A DNA stretch of 64,000 nucleotides, from NCBI RefSeq assembly GCF_018881815.1, contig NZ_JACVPP010000001.1, positions 186,001-250,000 on the forward strand. The letters are read 5' to 3'. Source of the stretch: Polynucleobacter sp. MWH-HuK1. Lineage in GTDB: Bacteria; Pseudomonadota; Gammaproteobacteria; Burkholderiales; Burkholderiaceae. The position numbers and the translations under genes are program-made. The notes under the pieces were generated by a model, which made no database searches, was not told the origin of the DNA, and saw only the letters and a list, made by a program, of their open reading frames with translations. Positions 48,397-58,595 of this stretch are shown in pieces (positions within the stretch are counted from its first letter, which is position 1; the number at the start of each line of letters is the position of its first letter).

Positions 48397-49422
48397 ATGC
48401 CAATTACTCCGCAAGAAGCCTTACAACGCTGCATTGAACATCGCGAACTCTTCCATGATGAGATGACGGCCATGATGCGCCTCATCATGAGCGGAGAGAT
48501 GTCGCCAGAGTTGGTTGCTGGATTATTGGTTGCACTTCGCACTAAAAAAGAAACGGTTGGTGAAATCGCTGCTGCCGCACAAGTAATGCGTGAGTTTGCG
48601 ACCTCCGTAAAAGTAGAGGACCGCAGTCACTTAGTCGATGTCGTAGGCACAGGCGGCGATGGCGCGCATACATTCAATATCTCGACTGCGGCGATGTTTG
48701 TCGCAGCAGGCGCGGGAGCAAAGATTGCTAAACACGGTAACCGCAGTGTGAGCAGTAAGTCCGGTAGCGCCGATGTTTTAGAAGCGCTTGGCGTTAATCT
48801 TGCTCTGTCCGCTGATCAAGTAGCTAAATGCATCTCAACGGTAGGCGCAGGCTTTATGTTTGCCCCAAACCATCATCCAGCCATGAAGAATGTGGTGCCA
48901 ATCCGCAAACAGCTGGGTGTTCGTACGATCTTTAACATTCTTGGACCTCTCACCAATCCCGCGGATGCAAAACGCATCTTGATGGGTGTATTTCATCCTG
49001 ATCTCGTAGGCATTCAGGCTCGCGTATTGCAAGCCCTAGGAATGGAACATGCCTTAGTTGTTTACGGACGCGATGGTCTGGATGAGATTTCATTAGAGGG
49101 CTCAACCTTGGTTGGAGAGCTCAAAGATGGCGTAGTGCGTGAATATGAAATTCATCCAAAAGACTTTGGCTTAAATACAGCCTTAACAAATGGCTTCAAA
49201 GTGGCTAACGCTGATGAGTCCAAGAAGATTGTTCTTGAGGTTCTCGATGGCAAGCCAGGTCCAGCAAGCGATATTGTTTGCCTCAATGCAGGTGCAACGC
49301 TTTACGTTGCGGGCGTGGCAAAAGATATTACTAGCGGAGTAGGGCTTGCTAAGGCCGCTATTGCATCAGGAGCTGCCCGTCAGAAGCTAGACGAATTCGT
49401 AGCGGCAACACAATCTAAATAA
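48397..49422 (+). CDS. trpD: Anthranilate phosphoribosyltransferase
   Basis: Transfers phosphoribose from PRPP to anthranilate. [27 protein letters not shown] is the PRPP-binding loop, [21 protein letters not shown] the second loop, and [21 protein letters not shown] the anthranilate side. The length of 341 is normal. It follows trpG by 20 bases and precedes trpC by 10, within one tryptophan operon headed by rpe. Confidence 0.97.
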   Translation: MPITPQEALQRCIEHRELFHDEMTAMMRLIMSGEMSPELVAGLLVALRTKKETVGEIAAAAQVMREFATSVKVEDRSHLVDVVGTGGDGAHTFNISTAAMFVAAGAGAKIAKHGNRSVSSKSGSADVLEALGVNLALSADQVAKCISTVGAGFMFAPNHHPAMKNVVPIRKQLGVRTIFNILGPLTNPADAKRILMGVFHPDLVGIQARVLQALGMEHALVVYGRDGLDEISLEGSTLVGELKDGVVREYEIHPKDFGLNTALTNGFKVANADESKKIVLEVLDGKPGPASDIVCLNAGATLYVAGVAKDITSGVGLAKAAIASGAARQKLDEFVAATQSK

Positions 49423-49432
49423 GTCATTATTC

Positions 49433-50236
49433 ATGAGCGATATCCTCGACAAAATTGTTGCAACTAAAAAGATTGAAGTTGCCAACTGTCTCAATAAAGT
49501 GTCGCTTGCCAATCAACGCGAGCAAGCCGAAGCAAATAATTTAGACGCGCTTCTGAAGCCTAGAGGCTTTATTCAGTCTATAGAGAGAAAGATTTCGGCT
49601 GGCAAAGCTGGTGTGATTACCGAAATTAAGAAGGCGAGCCCTAGCAAGGGAATCTTGCGCGAGAATTTCTTACCAGCAGAAATTGCCAAGTCCTATGAAA
49701 AACATGGCGCCGCTTGTTTATCAGTTCTAACAGATGTGGATTATTTTCAAGGCTGCAACGACTTCCTCCAGCAAGCTCGTGCTGCTTGCAGCATTCCCGT
49801 TTTACGTAAAGACTTCACCATAGACCCATATCAAGTTTATGAAGCTCGTGCGATTGGTGCAGATGCAATTCTATTAATCGTGGCCTGTTTAGAACTCAAT
49901 CAAATGATAGAGCTTGAAGCCTGCGCCCACGAACTTGGTTTAGATGTCTTGGTCGAGGTTCACAATGCTCCAGAGCTGGAGCAGGCACTGGAACTCAAGA
50001 CACCGCTACTTGGTATTAATAATCGCAACCTCAAGACTTTTGAGGTAACCCTGCAAACTACCCTCTCACTGCTATCTATGGTTCCAAGTAGCAAAACATT
50101 GGTAACGGAGTCTGGGATATTGGGTCGCGCCGATGTTCAACTCATGCGCGAACATCAAGTCAATGCCTTTTTGGTGGGTGAAGCCTTTATGCGTGCAGCC
50201 GACCCAGGCACCGCTCTTAGTGAGCTGTTTGCCTAA
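49433..50236 (+). CDS. trpC: Indole-3-glycerol phosphate synthase
   Basis: TIM-barrel enzyme that makes indole-3-glycerol phosphate from CdRP. Catalytic lysines are in [14 protein letters not shown] and [28 protein letters not shown]; the phosphate site region is [13 protein letters not shown]. The 267-residue length is normal and there is no TrpF fusion. trpF, trpB and trpA are not in the window. It converges on an unknown membrane protein gene with a 20-base overlap of the 3' ends. Confidence 0.97.
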   Translation: MSDILDKIVATKKIEVANCLNKVSLANQREQAEANNLDALLKPRGFIQSIERKISAGKAGVITEIKKASPSKGILRENFLPAEIAKSYEKHGAACLSVLTDVDYFQGCNDFLQQARAACSIPVLRKDFTIDPYQVYEARAIGADAILLIVACLELNQMIELEACAHELGLDVLVEVHNAPELEQALELKTPLLGINNRNLKTFEVTLQTTLSLLSMVPSSKTLVTESGILGRADVQLMREHQVNAFLVGEAFMRAADPGTALSELFA

Positions 50237-50786
50237 CTTTTCTCAAGAGATCTAAGCAGTATTTGATTAACGAGATCAACAGTAGCGAGCCGAATACATC
50301 GCCTAAAAACATCACTACAAAGTGATTGACACTACCAGTATCTTCTAGGGCCATAGTAGAAAACCACCATTGATGTAGACCTGCTGAAAGTAGGGCATAA
50401 ATCAAAATACAGGCTATTAACTTAGGAAAATTGAGGTTACTCAAATCTGATTCAAGCCGCAGATTGCTAAATACAAAATATCTGGCCAAGTACGGCGCAA
50501 ATCCTGAAATCAATCCAATGCCAATACAAAGAGTTAATTCGTGAGGGAAGTCGCCGTAATAACTAATTAGAAAAGAGGCGATTGCAATTCCCAGGGCACC
50601 AGGCAAACCAAAAATCAAGGTTAGAAATAAACGTAAGCCGGCAGGCAGATAAATCCAATTTACCCCCAAACCAAATACCAAACTATTTGTTAGCCAACCA
50701 TTAAAATAAAAGAGAAATGCGTACGCTATTGCACTAACAGCACACCCAATAAACCATTCTGAAGAAATTGTGAAGAATTTAAACAT
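50217..50786 (-). CDS. Unknown integral membrane protein (MASE1-like character)
   Basis: A 189-residue protein with about five or six hydrophobic helices (roughly 12-30, 45-80 as a pair, 82-100, 122-142, 152-175). The stretch [31 protein letters not shown] recalls the 'PxGlrl...lfG' start of MASE1-type membrane sensor domains, but no output domain (GGDEF, kinase) follows, so this is only a resemblance. A short basic tail (LRKVRQTAH) is likely cytoplasmic. It diverges from a winged-helix regulator across a spacer with two palindromes, and the two may be functionally linked. Confidence 0.65.
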   Translation of the reverse strand: MFKFFTISSEWFIGCAVSAIAYAFLFYFNGWLTNSLVFGLGVNWIYLPAGLRLFLTLIFGLPGALGIAIASFLISYYGDFPHELTLCIGIGLISGFAPYLARYFVFSNLRLESDLSNLNFPKLIACILIYALLSAGLHQWWFSTMALEDTGSVNHFVVMFLGDVFGSLLLISLIKYCLDLLRKVRQTAH

Positions 50787-50809
50787 TGCAATCAGTATGG
50801 ATTATTTTT

Positions 50810-50827
50810 AATTGATGTGCGTCAATT
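50810..50827. promoter_or_regulatory. Palindrome AATTGA-N6-TCAATT in divergent spacer
   Basis: Perfect 6-bp arms, 24 bases upstream of the membrane protein start and 70 bases upstream of the winged-helix gene. It is a candidate operator for the divergent regulator. Confidence 0.35.
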
Positions 50828-50858
50828 GCTAAAATCAATGGTTGGGAATACACTCATG

Positions 50859-50874
50859 TTAGCTCAAAAGCTAA
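50859..50874. promoter_or_regulatory. Palindrome TTAGCT-CAAA-AGCTAA in divergent spacer
   Basis: Perfect 6-bp arms with a 4-base centre, ending 22 bases before the winged-helix ATG, where a repressor could block transcription. The sequence differs from the other palindrome in the same spacer. Confidence 0.35.
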
Positions 50875-50896
50875 TATCCAATAATTACTATTACAT

Positions 50897-51247
50897 ATGA
50901 CAACTCCAAAAACTTCTTCTTACATTAAGTTTCTTAATCTGATTGATGCTATTGATCGTATCAATCCAGGGAAAAAACTGGATTGCATAGAAGAAAGTTT
51001 GCTGGACAAGATTGTTGCCTGCGCTCATGCCAAACAAGCGATTTTGGTTGGTGATTTAATTTCTATTGCTGATCTCGGCTCACAAGCCACCTTGCATGGT
51101 CGTCTGAAAAATCTCAGCGCTATGGGTTATATCAAAATGGCAGCCAATGCAGATGGCCGCAAAAAAGAAGTGTTGCCCACTAAGATGGCCTTAAAGCGCT
51201 ATGAAGAAATTTCTAAATGCTTAGAGAAAGCAGTTAAAGCCGTCTAA
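50897..51247 (+). CDS. Small winged-helix DNA-binding regulator (MarR-like)
   Basis: A 116-residue protein whose middle (about 27-95) reads as a winged helix: LLDKIVACAHAKQAILVGDLISIADLGSQATLHGRLKNLSAMGYIKMAANADGRKKEVLPT. The 'SQATLHGRLKNL' helix would be the recognition helix, and 'DGRKKEVLPT' the wing, as in MarR-type proteins. It lacks the long dimerisation helices of full MarR proteins. Ligand and targets are unknown; autoregulation and control of the divergent membrane protein gene are plausible given the palindromes between them. A terminator follows. Confidence 0.72.
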   Translation: MTTPKTSSYIKFLNLIDAIDRINPGKKLDCIEESLLDKIVACAHAKQAILVGDLISIADLGSQATLHGRLKNLSAMGYIKMAANADGRKKEVLPTKMALKRYEEISKCLEKAVKAV

Positions 51248-51277
51248 TAAGCACTCGACTTCTTAGAGCTACATAAG

Positions 51278-51305
51278 CAAAAAGTCCTTTTCAGGGCTTT
51301 TTTAT
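51278..51305 (+). terminator. Rho-independent terminator after the winged-helix gene
   Basis: AAAAAGTCC-TTTTCA-GGGCTTTTTTA: a 9-bp stem with one G-U pair followed by a T-run, about 30 bases after the stop. It may serve both strands, since ychF converges here. Confidence 0.75.
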
Positions 51306-51324
51306 TTTGCTGGATTTGAACTGC

Positions 51325-52419
51325 TTAGACGTTAAACAAGAAGTTCAATACATCCCCGTCCTTCACAACGTATTCCTTGCCTTCAGCACGCATTTTGCCT
51401 GCTTCTTTGGCGCCCGCCTCACCTTTAAATTGAACGAAGTCATCATAAGAAATAGTTTGGGCACGAATGAACCCACGTTCAAAATCTGTATGAATAACAC
51501 CGGCAGCTTGTGGCGCCGTATCACCCTTGTGAATAGTCCAGGCACGAACTTCTTTAACACCAGCGGTAAAGTAAGTTTGCAAACCAAGCAATGAATAACC
51601 CGCACGAATCACGCGATCCAAGCCCGGCTCTTCCATCCCCAGATCAGCCAGGAACTCAATCTTATCAGTCTCATCCAAGTCAGCGATTTCTGCTTCAATT
51701 GCAGCGCAAACAGCTACAACCGGTGCACTTTCTTTTGCGGCATGTTGCTTGACGGCTTCAAGATGGGGATTATTTGAGAAACCGTCCTCTTTCACATTCG
51801 CAACATACATTGCAGGCTTAGCTGTAATCAAACACAAAGGTTTGATCAATAATTTTTCATCATCACTTAAGTTCAAACTACGCACCGGCAAAGCCGAATC
51901 TAGATGAGCTTGAACTTTAGTTAGAACAGCAACCAAAGCGGCCGCTTCTTTGTCATTGCCAGACTTTGCAGCCTTGCTTGAGCGATTCAGGGTTTTTTCA
52001 ACCGTTGCTAAATCGGATAGAGCCAACTCGGTATCAATCACGCCAATATCAGCAATTGGGTCAATTTTTCCGGCAACGTGAATCACGTTTGGATCCTCGA
52101 AACACCGCACCACATGGGTAATGGCATCGGTTTCGCGAATATTCGCCAAAAACTGATTGCCAAGACCTTCGCCTTTTGAGGCGCCAGCCACCAAACCAGC
52201 AATATCGACAAATTCGACTGCTGCCGGCAGAATGCGCTCAGGCTTCACGATCTCAGCCAGTGCAGCTAAACGGGGGTCAGGAACCTCAACCACGCCTACA
52301 TTGGGCTCAATCGTGCAGAAAGGATAGTTTTCCGCTGCGATTCCAGCCTTGGTAAGCGCATTAAAGAGGGTAGATTTGCCGACGTTAGGCAGGCCGACGA
52401 TGCCACATTTCAAAGACAT
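51325..52419 (-). CDS. ychF: Redox-regulated ATPase/GTPase YchF (OLA1 family)
   Basis: Obg-family P-loop NTPase with ATP preference, tied to ribosome function and to oxidative stress in Escherichia coli. The P-loop GLPNVGKS is at 9-16, [20 protein letters not shown] carries the G3 region, and the C-terminal TGS domain ends in [18 protein letters not shown]. The NVKED G4-like motif (non-canonical, giving ATP use) is visible as YVANVKEDG. The length of 364 is normal. Confidence 0.96.
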   Translation of the reverse strand: MSLKCGIVGLPNVGKSTLFNALTKAGIAAENYPFCTIEPNVGVVEVPDPRLAALAEIVKPERILPAAVEFVDIAGLVAGASKGEGLGNQFLANIRETDAITHVVRCFEDPNVIHVAGKIDPIADIGVIDTELALSDLATVEKTLNRSSKAAKSGNDKEAAALVAVLTKVQAHLDSALPVRSLNLSDDEKLLIKPLCLITAKPAMYVANVKEDGFSNNPHLEAVKQHAAKESAPVVAVCAAIEAEIADLDETDKIEFLADLGMEEPGLDRVIRAGYSLLGLQTYFTAGVKEVRAWTIHKGDTAPQAAGVIHTDFERGFIRAQTISYDDFVQFKGEAGAKEAGKMRAEGKEYVVKDGDVLNFLFNV

Positions 52420-52459
52420 GGCTTTATTGTAAAGGGGCTGGTTTCGATATCATCGAGTT

Positions 52460-53734
52460 ATGTCAGAAGTTCACTTAAATTCCTTGCCCAAATCCTCAGG
52501 CCACCCCCCTCAAATGCGTACAGCAGACGTTGTTGTGATCGGCGGAGGCATTGCTGGTAAGGCTTGCGCCCTCGGTCTAGCACAACTGGGTCTGCAAACC
52601 ATTGAAATAGCCCCCGATTTAGGACAAAGCGTTGCTAGCCCACAAGGCACCCAATGGGGCCAACGAATCTACGCTTTTTCTCCAAGTACTCAAAAATTGC
52701 TAGCCCACCTACAAATTTGGGATGCTCTTGATCATGGTCGTCTGCAGCCTGTCCGAGATATGCGCATTTATGGTGATCGGGGCGAAAAAAATGACCAACT
52801 CCACCTTTCGGCGTTTGAAGCAGGAACGCCTCAGCTTGCCTGGATTGGAGAGTCCAACTTAATTGAACACACACTTGATCAAGCATCACGTTTTCAAAAC
52901 AAGCTAGAACGCATTAGTGATGTCGTAGAAAAAATCTACGTGGATGCAGATGGAAGTACTTTGCATTTAAAAAATGGTGGCAGCATCCGCGCACAACTGG
53001 TAATTGCGGCCGATGGCGCTAATTCCCCCATTCGCAACGAACTTGGGATCAGAGCTAGCGAAGAAAGTTATTCACAAAGCGCGGTGGTAGCAAATTGGCT
53101 CTGCACCTACCCTCATCTAGAAACCGCATTTCAGTGGTTCCTACCTGGTGGTGACATAGTTGCCATGCTGCCTTTACCAGGCAAACAAGTTTCCATGGTC
53201 TGGTCTACCTCCCCCGAGCGTGCAGCTGATTTATTAAAACTTGATCAAACCCAATGGCTAGATCAGTTTGCCTCGATTGCGAATGGCGTCATACTTAAGC
53301 AGTTGGGCGAACTTACCCTGAACTCCATACCAGCTGCCTATCCTTTGCGAAAAATTCGAGCCAAACGATTTATCGGGCCAGAAGCATCCCCAAAGGTTGT
53401 GCTCATTGGCGATGCCGCGCATGTCATGCATCCTCTCGCGGGGCAAGGCCTTAATTTAGGACTTCGTGATGTTTCTGTCTTACTGAATATTTTGGGTAAA
53501 CGTGAGTCCTTCCGATCACCAAATGACATCGTGTTACTTCGTCGCTATGAACGTCAACGGCAAGGCGATACCAGCGCCCTTTTGTGGGTTACCGATAAAC
53601 TGAAAAAACTTTTTTCTGCAAGCAGTAATACGGAACGACAACTTCGCAACTGGGGTCTAGGTCTTGTGAACAAAAGCCACTTTATAAAACAGCGCTTAAT
53701 TGAACGCGCTTTAGGAGAAATTGATTTTGAATAA
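52460..53734 (+). CDS. ubiH: FAD-dependent ubiquinone hydroxylase, UbiH/VisC family
   Basis: Flavin monooxygenase of ubiquinone synthesis. The FAD Rossmann motif VVVIGGGIAGKACALGL is at 24-40, the DG motif is VIAADGANSPIRNELGI, and the second FAD motif VVLIGDAAHVMHPLAGQGLNLGLRD follows. The UbiH/F/I subfamily is clear; which ring carbon it hydroxylates is not, and Coq7 in this window covers the C6 step. The length of 424 includes about 20 extra N-terminal residues. It overlaps the dsbC start by a few bases. Confidence 0.88.
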   Translation: MSEVHLNSLPKSSGHPPQMRTADVVVIGGGIAGKACALGLAQLGLQTIEIAPDLGQSVASPQGTQWGQRIYAFSPSTQKLLAHLQIWDALDHGRLQPVRDMRIYGDRGEKNDQLHLSAFEAGTPQLAWIGESNLIEHTLDQASRFQNKLERISDVVEKIYVDADGSTLHLKNGGSIRAQLVIAADGANSPIRNELGIRASEESYSQSAVVANWLCTYPHLETAFQWFLPGGDIVAMLPLPGKQVSMVWSTSPERAADLLKLDQTQWLDQFASIANGVILKQLGELTLNSIPAAYPLRKIRAKRFIGPEASPKVVLIGDAAHVMHPLAGQGLNLGLRDVSVLLNILGKRESFRSPNDIVLLRRYERQRQGDTSALLWVTDKLKKLFSASSNTERQLRNWGLGLVNKSHFIKQRLIERALGEIDFE

Positions 53735-54443
53735 ATTCTTATCTACGGTTGCTTTTATTGGCGCCAGCCTTGTTTGCGCTGGATTAGCGCATGCGCAACC
53801 AGAACAGCAAATCAAAACAGAAATTCAGAAGAAATTAGGCGCTAACGCCAAAGTCAAAAGTGTTTCACCAGCGCCTATATCTGGCCTATACGAAGTATTG
53901 GTAGGTAATGATATTTTTTATACAGACACCTCAGGCAAATACATAATTCAGGGTGAAATCATTGAACTTGCAAGCGGCAAAAACATTACTGAACAAAGGC
54001 AGGCAGATTTAAATCGTATTAAATGGAGCGACCTAACACCTGCTAACGCCATCAAAAATGTTCGGGGCAATGGTAGTCGCCAGCTTGCTGTTTTCTCTGA
54101 TCCTAATTGCGGCTACTGCAAGCGCTTAGAAAAATCACTACAGCAACTGGATAACGTCACCATCTATACCTATCTAATTCCAATCTTGTCACCAGATTCT
54201 GCGCAAAAATCAAAGCAAATTTGGTGCTCAGCAGATCCATATAAGGCCTATATGGATTGGATGATTAACGGTATTACACCTAGTGGCAAAGGGGATTGCA
54301 GCACGCCACTAGACAAGAATATGGCTTTTGCCAAGACCTATGGAGTTACAGGCACGCCAACTTTATTCTTTACAGATGGCAGCCGTTTCCCTGGCGCGGT
54401 ACAAATCACTGACATTGAAAAGAAATTTAATTCACTGAAATAA
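53727..54443 (+). CDS. dsbC: Thiol:disulfide interchange protein DsbC
   Basis: Periplasmic disulfide isomerase. A signal peptide (MNKFLSTVAFIGASLVCAGLAHA) is cut before QPEQQ. The N-terminal dimerisation domain covers about 25-85; the thioredoxin domain has active-site CGYC at Cys128 and Cys131, the second structural Cys pair in WCSADPYKAY and KGDCSTPL, and the cis-Pro loop TGTPTLFF. The length of 238 is normal. The start is TTG 53727, with AGGAG 9 bases upstream; TTG 53721 (two residues longer) is also possible. It is probably kept reduced by DsbD encoded elsewhere. Confidence 0.94.
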   Translation: MNKFLSTVAFIGASLVCAGLAHAQPEQQIKTEIQKKLGANAKVKSVSPAPISGLYEVLVGNDIFYTDTSGKYIIQGEIIELASGKNITEQRQADLNRIKWSDLTPANAIKNVRGNGSRQLAVFSDPNCGYCKRLEKSLQQLDNVTIYTYLIPILSPDSAQKSKQIWCSADPYKAYMDWMINGITPSGKGDCSTPLDKNMAFAKTYGVTGTPTLFFTDGSRFPGAVQITDIEKKFNSLK

Positions 54444-54448
54444 TTATC

Positions 54449-56230
54449 ATGAATAACGCCGACTTACCTGCAATTCAATATACGGTCTGGCCGGCTGATC
54501 TCCATGGTCATCGTTTTCGTGTAAAGCTGCACATTACCAACCCTGACCCTAACGGTCAGATTCTGCAAATGCCTGCCTGGATTCCGGGCAGTTATTTAAT
54601 TCGAGATTTCAGCAAACATATAGAGTCACTTGAAGCATTCTCAGTGACGGATGCTAGAAAGAAGCTTGCAGTTGAGCGGATTGATAACGACCATTGGCGT
54701 TTACCGCCATCAAATAGCTCTATTGAAGTCTTAACGACTGTTTACGCATTTGATTCATCAGTTCGCGCAGCCTACCTCGATACCGAACGCGCATTCTTCA
54801 ATGCAACCAGCTTATGTCTCGCAGTCAAAGGCCAAGAGCATTTAGCCTGCTCTCTCGCCGTCACTGCACCTGAGCTTGCTTTTGCAGATCACTGGATGGT
54901 GCAAACGACTTTAAGAGCAGCAAAGACTGACGAGCGTGGATTTGGTTTTTATCTAGCAAAAAATTATGATGATTTACTTGATCATCCTGTCGCTATGGGC
55001 GAGTTTCAACTAGTGCACTGGCAATCGAATGGCGTATCTCATCGCATGGCTATTCAGGGATGCAATCACATTGTCGACTCTAAGCGCCTATCTGAAGATC
55101 TTCAGGCAATCTGCAGCAGCACTATTGAATTGTTTGAACCTAAAACCAAGCGCGCCCCATTTAGGGAATACCTCTTTTTAGTGAATGCTGCACTGAATGG
55201 CTATGGCGGGCTTGAACATCGCAATAGCACTGCATTACTTTGCCGACGCGATCAAATTCCTCAGGAAAACACTCCATTTGAAGAGTCTGCATATAGAGAA
55301 TTTCTAGGTCTATGTAGTCATGAATATTTTCATGCGTGGTTAGTTAAACGTATTCAGCCGAAAGCTTTTCAACCTTACGATCTCGCAAAAAGAAATTACA
55401 CCCGCTTACTCTGGGTATTCGAGGGCTTCACCAGTTATTACGATGACCTTCAACTATTGCGCAGCAAGCGGATTGATTTAAAAACGTACCTGAGGCTCGT
55501 TGCAGATAACTGGAATGGCATCTTACGTGGTCCCGGACGTCAAAAGCAAAGCCTTGCTGATAGCTCATTTGATGCCTGGACTAAGTATTACCAAGCGGAT
55601 GAAAACACCCCCAATGCAGTTGTTAGCTACTACGGCAAAGGCGCATTGCTCGCTCTTGGTCTCGATTTGCAAATCCGCGCGTTCTCTAAAAACAAACTCT
55701 CTCTAGATGATTTAATACGTCTCATTTGGCTCAAGCATGGCATCACCTTAGATGGCATCGCGGAGGATGGGCTGGATGACTTACTACTCGAATTACTGGG
55801 TAATAGTTTCAGCAAAATTTGGTCAGATATAAAAGCACGTTATATTTTTGGCGTTGAAGATATTCCATTGCAAAAATGGATTGGATCAAACCTCATTGCC
55901 GTAAAAATAAAGCGCCAATCAACACTGGAAAAACTCAAGCTGCAATTTGGGATGCGATATGCTGACGCGAATGGTTGGCTCAAGGTTACTCATGTGCTTG
56001 ATGGCGGAATTGCCCAGGCAACAGGTCTAGCTCCTGGGGATTTGCTTGCTAGCGTTGATGGGCAAAGGGTAACCAGCGCACGTTGGGATAGGGTTTTAGG
56101 CAGCCTTTCTGAAAATACTCAAACACGCATCACTTTTTATCGAGATGATCTTGAGCATGAGCGCATGGTTTCACTGCAATCCGCACATGCGCCTACACAA
56201 TACGAACTATTGCCAAAGAAAGATGTCTGA
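54449..56230 (+). CDS. M61 family metallopeptidase (glycyl aminopeptidase-like) with PDZ domain
   Basis: A 593-residue protein. The N-terminal beta domain contains MPAWIPGSYLIRDFSKHI, a family hallmark. The catalytic domain has HEYFH (His291-Glu292-His295) and, 24 residues or so later, the glutamate in LLWVFEGFTSYY. A C-terminal PDZ domain (about 500-575, with GLAPGDLLASVDGQRV) follows. Family members prefer Gly or Ala at the N-terminus. No signal peptide is evident, so it is probably cytoplasmic. It follows dsbC by 5 bases and precedes ung by 6. Confidence 0.9.
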   Translation: MNNADLPAIQYTVWPADLHGHRFRVKLHITNPDPNGQILQMPAWIPGSYLIRDFSKHIESLEAFSVTDARKKLAVERIDNDHWRLPPSNSSIEVLTTVYAFDSSVRAAYLDTERAFFNATSLCLAVKGQEHLACSLAVTAPELAFADHWMVQTTLRAAKTDERGFGFYLAKNYDDLLDHPVAMGEFQLVHWQSNGVSHRMAIQGCNHIVDSKRLSEDLQAICSSTIELFEPKTKRAPFREYLFLVNAALNGYGGLEHRNSTALLCRRDQIPQENTPFEESAYREFLGLCSHEYFHAWLVKRIQPKAFQPYDLAKRNYTRLLWVFEGFTSYYDDLQLLRSKRIDLKTYLRLVADNWNGILRGPGRQKQSLADSSFDAWTKYYQADENTPNAVVSYYGKGALLALGLDLQIRAFSKNKLSLDDLIRLIWLKHGITLDGIAEDGLDDLLLELLGNSFSKIWSDIKARYIFGVEDIPLQKWIGSNLIAVKIKRQSTLEKLKLQFGMRYADANGWLKVTHVLDGGIAQATGLAPGDLLASVDGQRVTSARWDRVLGSLSENTQTRITFYRDDLEHERMVSLQSAHAPTQYELLPKKDV

Positions 56231-56236
56231 TCAAAA

Positions 56237-56992
56237 TTGAAGACACCTTTTTCAAAAGATGATATCCCCAGTGATTGGCGTGCACTACTAGGAAACTATT
56301 TTGAGTCGGCAGATTGGGTATCGCTAGAAAAGAATTTGCAGGCTGTTTTGAATTCTGATCCAGATGCGGTAAGGCCAGAACCGCAAAACTTTTTTAAAGC
56401 ACTCAAACTGACTCCGGTTAACTCGGTTAAGGTCGTGATTCTGGGGCAAGACCCTTATCACTCTCCAGGATTAGCCCAGGGACTTGCTTTTTCAATTCCT
56501 GGGGAAATTGCAATAAACTCCCGAGAATTTCCCAGCTCGCTGCGCAACATCAGCAAAGCACTTGCGCTAGAAGGTTTTGGTCAGTTACACAGCGGTGATC
56601 TGCATGGCTGGGCCAATCAAGGTGTTCTTCTTCTTAATACTGCCTTAAGCGTCAGGCTAGGTGAAGCAGGTAGCCACACCAATTTGGGGTGGAAAAGTTT
56701 GATTGATCATTTAATCAATGCGCTCTCTAAATCTAAGCCGCATTTAGTTTGGATACTCTGGGGTGGTCACGCACAATCTAAACTGCCCTTGATTGAAGGC
56801 GGCAAAGACCAATTAGTGCTGCAATCGTCACACCCATCAGGCTTAGGGGTGTATAAAACAGATAAGCCTTTTTTGGAGCCCGGCGCTAAGGCAAGTTGTA
56901 ATCACTTCAGCAAAACTAATCAGTGGCTTATTGAACACAAAAGCTCACCTATTCGTTGGGTAGAGGGCGTTCAAAATGACTTATTTAGTTAA
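56237..56992 (+). CDS. ung: Uracil-DNA glycosylase
   Basis: Removes uracil from DNA to begin base-excision repair. The water-activating motif GQDPYH is at 70-75 (Asp72 catalytic), and the DNA-intercalation loop is HPSGLG, where most Ung proteins have HPSPLS; this variant keeps the catalytic His. The length of 251 is a little above average. The start is TTG at 56237, since there is no ATG before the conserved block and no clear ribosome site; it may rely on coupling to the M61 gene. It converges on a small membrane protein gene with a 12-base overlap. Confidence 0.95.
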   Translation: MKTPFSKDDIPSDWRALLGNYFESADWVSLEKNLQAVLNSDPDAVRPEPQNFFKALKLTPVNSVKVVILGQDPYHSPGLAQGLAFSIPGEIAINSREFPSSLRNISKALALEGFGQLHSGDLHGWANQGVLLLNTALSVRLGEAGSHTNLGWKSLIDHLINALSKSKPHLVWILWGGHAQSKLPLIEGGKDQLVLQSSHPSGLGVYKTDKPFLEPGAKASCNHFSKTNQWLIEHKSSPIRWVEGVQNDLFS

Positions 56993-57235
56993 AGCGGTAA
57001 ACACACAAGCTACTGTACAAGAGGCAAAAATAGCGCTGGCCCACTCCAATATCTGCCCGGACTGAAAAAATCCTAAATATTGCCCTAAAAACGAGCTGCC
57101 AGCAGCCGCTATGAAGCCGAGCAAGAAGGCTACAAAGACCTTCCCGGGCCTGAAGCCCTGTGAGGGTCCGGGATAAAAGATCCAGGCTGAGGCCCCAGAA
57201 ATACCCCCGATTACCAGAAAAGCTAAAAACCCCAT
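56981..57235 (-). CDS. Small membrane protein, GlsB/YeaQ/YmgE-like
   Basis: An 84-residue protein with three hydrophobic segments (about 3-20, 33-50, 60-82). The pattern [22 protein letters not shown]...[22 protein letters not shown] is like the transglycosylase-associated GlsB/YeaQ/YmgE family, known mainly as stress-linked inner-membrane proteins of unknown function. The start at ATG 57235 is chosen because GGAGG lies 5 bases upstream; longer in-frame starts run into the divergent hemA gene. Confidence 0.7.
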   Translation of the reverse strand: MGFLAFLVIGGISGASAWIFYPGPSQGFRPGKVFVAFLLGFIAAAGSSFLGQYLGFFQSGQILEWASAIFASCTVACVFTALTK

Positions 57236-57278
57236 TGATACCTCCATTAATGCTGCCATCAAATCTATAATTGCCATT

Positions 57279-58595
57279 ATGAAGTTGTTGACACTCGGCA
57301 TCAATCATCACACAGCGCCGGTCGCCATTCGGGAAAAGGTCGCCTTTGACCCTGAATTTCTTCAAGAAGCGTTGCACGATCTACGCCAACATTTAGTTGG
57401 TGCGAATCATGCTGGGCTGCCCGAAGCCACTATTTTGTCGACCTGTAACCGCACCGAGTTGTATTGCGCTGCGAATGATGACAATGCTGCGGGCATCTTG
57501 CATGAAGCAACTTTTGATTGGCTAGCAAAAACTCAACAGCTTGCGCCTAGCAGTCTTGAACCTCACATTTACTCACTGCCACAATCCGATGCAGTTCGAC
57601 ATGCCTTCAGAGTGGCATGCGGGCTAGACTCGATGGTCATTGGCGAGACTCAAATCTTGGGGCAAATGAAAGATGCAGTCCGTACAGCAAATGATGCAGG
57701 TGTCTTGGGAACCTATCTCAATCAGCTCTTTCAGAAAACTTTTGCGGTAGCTAAAGAGGTGCGTGGTTCTACTGAAATTGGCGCTCACTCTATTTCAATG
57801 GCTGCAGCATCTGTGAGACTCTCTGAACGCATCTTTGAAAAAATTTCAGATCAAAAGATTTTATTTATTGGTGCTGGTGACATGATCACCTTGTGTGCAA
57901 CACATTTTGTTGCACGTAAACCTAAAAATGTTGCGATTGCTAATCGCACTATCGAGCGCGGACAAGAATTAGCAGATTCCATTTCCGCACAAGATGTAGA
58001 GGCTGAGTCCTTCAAGCTTTCTGAGCTACCTGGCCGCTTACATGAATTTGACATTATTGTTTCTAGTACCGCTTCATCCCTTCCGATTATTGGGCTTGGC
58101 ATGGTAGAGAGCGCACTCAAACAGCGTCGCCATAAGCCGATGGTGATGATTGATTTGGCAGTACCAAGAGACTTTGAGCCAGAAATCTCCCGTTTAGATG
58201 ACATCTATCTATACACAGTGGATGATTTAGGGGTCATGATTCAAACTGGCGCCAACTTACGTCAAGCTGCAGTAAGTCAGGCCGAAGCGATCATTGAAGA
58301 TCGTGTTGGCAACTTTATGCATTGGATGCAGGGTCGCAATTCTGTTCCGCTGATTCAGGATATTCAACAGCAAGGTGAACGCTTAAGGCAGCTTGAACTT
58401 GAGCGTGCAATGAAGCGCTTGATGCGCGGTGATGACCCACAAGAAGTTCTCAATGCGATGGCCCAAGGCCTTACAAATAAATTTTTGCATGGTTCACTTC
58501 ATGCGCTACAACACTCTAATGGCGCTGAGCGTGACGCCTTGATTAAGTTGTTACCTAAATTATTCGCCTCGCATTCCAAGCCAGAAGACCATTAG
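57279..58595 (+). CDS. hemA: Glutamyl-tRNA reductase
   Basis: First committed enzyme of C5-pathway heme synthesis: reduces glutamyl-tRNA to glutamate-1-semialdehyde with NADPH. The catalytic Cys56 lies in [10 protein letters not shown], with the substrate loop [12 protein letters not shown] and the NADPH fold [14 protein letters not shown]. The 438-residue length includes the C-terminal dimerisation helix. prfA begins directly at the next base after its stop, the classic hemA-prfA-prmC operon. Confidence 0.97.
   Translation: MKLLTLGINHHTAPVAIREKVAFDPEFLQEALHDLRQHLVGANHAGLPEATILSTCNRTELYCAANDDNAAGILHEATFDWLAKTQQLAPSSLEPHIYSLPQSDAVRHAFRVACGLDSMVIGETQILGQMKDAVRTANDAGVLGTYLNQLFQKTFAVAKEVRGSTEIGAHSISMAAASVRLSERIFEKISDQKILFIGAGDMITLCATHFVARKPKNVAIANRTIERGQELADSISAQDVEAESFKLSELPGRLHEFDIIVSSTASSLPIIGLGMVESALKQRRHKPMVMIDLAVPRDFEPEISRLDDIYLYTVDDLGVMIQTGANLRQAAVSQAEAIIEDRVGNFMHWMQGRNSVPLIQDIQQQGERLRQLELERAMKRLMRGDDPQEVLNAMAQGLTNKFLHGSLHALQHSNGAERDALIKLLPKLFASHSKPEDH

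Noticed and set aside
51307..51594. 95-codon open frame on the plus strand beyond the winged-helix terminator
   Set aside because: Antisense to the conserved C-terminal TGS domain of YchF and directly after a terminator.
56985..57377. 130-codon minus-strand frame across the hemA start
   Set aside because: It overlaps the GlsB-like gene in another frame and covers the hemA N-terminus; cysteine-rich translation without a family.
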